Assembly (NCBI RefSeq): GCF_000003815.2
Contig: NC_049989.1
Span: 10,619,382 to 10,683,381, forward strand
Origin: Branchiostoma floridae
Taxonomy: Eukaryota; Chordata; Leptocardii; Amphioxiformes; Branchiostomatidae
DNA: 64,000 nucleotides
Direction of reading: 5' to 3'
The position numbers and the translations under genes were made by a program. Shown here in pieces: positions 63,951-64,000 of the stretch; position 1 is the first letter of the stretch, and the number at the start of each line of letters is the position of its first letter. The notes beneath the pieces were generated by a model. It searched no databases. It had not been told where the DNA came from and saw only the letters and a list, made by a program, of their open reading frames with translations.

Positions 63951-64000
63951 CGATGAAACTTTGAAGATGAAGCATCATCGACTTAGAAGAAACGGAAAGA

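Noticed and set aside
63741-63956. Plus-strand peptide with NGHAYSI resembling the calpain active-site segment
   Set aside because: Only six residues match, the expected following calpain motif is absent, and the opposite strand reads more like coding sequence.

Overview
This is a eukaryotic, apparently metazoan, non-coding window. It is AT-rich, has no bacterial-style gene packing, almost no long reading frames, and a 100-N assembly gap. The dispersed repeats look most like lancelet (Branchiostoma) genome repeats: a TTAA-flanked element beginning CCCTATTCAGACCGGG, TAA-flanked miniature inverted-repeat elements, tRNA-derived SINEs with a 'ttgtgcccttgg' tail, and LINE 3' ends. The lancelet assignment rests on recalled resemblance, not on a search, and another invertebrate deuterostome is possible. 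No complete host protein-coding gene was found.

Layout. 1-6 kb holds an AT-rich repeat with an eroded coding remnant (about 1.7-1.95 kb), a truncated TTAA element (2.1-2.9 kb) joined to a hammerhead-bearing repeat, and an E-box/dyad repeat (5.05 kb). 6.2 kb holds a TATA-box promoter candidate with a perfect splice donor. 8.0-8.7 kb holds two TIR elements. 11.0 kb, 24.9 kb and 27.7 kb each hold a dead LINE reverse-transcriptase C-terminus. 13.2-14.5 kb holds a retroelement 3' end next to a full-length TTAA element. 15.0-16.0 kb holds a 126-bp tandem array and a 22-bp minisatellite. 17.3, 21.0 and 29.4 kb hold SINEs. 26.4-31.9 kb holds short tandem arrays, foldback elements and more TIR elements. 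34.6-37.4 kb is a degenerate local duplication with exon-like segments. 38.2-39.2 kb and 46.9-48.2 kb hold hammerhead-type repeats arranged as inverted pairs. 41.6-44.8 kb is a 650-bp unit array. 49.7-50.2 kb holds two abutting TIR elements. 51.1-51.5 kb is a 57-bp minisatellite. 53.1-54.1 kb is a complete TTAA element. 58.9-61.5 kb is a 270-bp satellite. 62.4-63.95 kb has the only stretches that read like host exons, on the minus strand and unrecognised.

The most interesting signal is a set of dispersed repeats carrying hammerhead ribozyme cores (CUGANGA - hairpin - GAAAC). Their helix II sequences differ between copies yet keep pairing, and they all share a GGAT loop. They occur on both strands, often as head-to-head pairs, and one such pair surrounds the assembly gap. 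Hammerheads in Penelope-like retroelements and small animal retrozymes are known, so the class is not new; the particular families and their paired arrangement deserve checking. A second theme is that the TTAA elements carry clusters of TGACGTCA (CRE/ATF-type) palindromes. A third is that the TAA-flanked elements have left and right TIRs matched within each copy.
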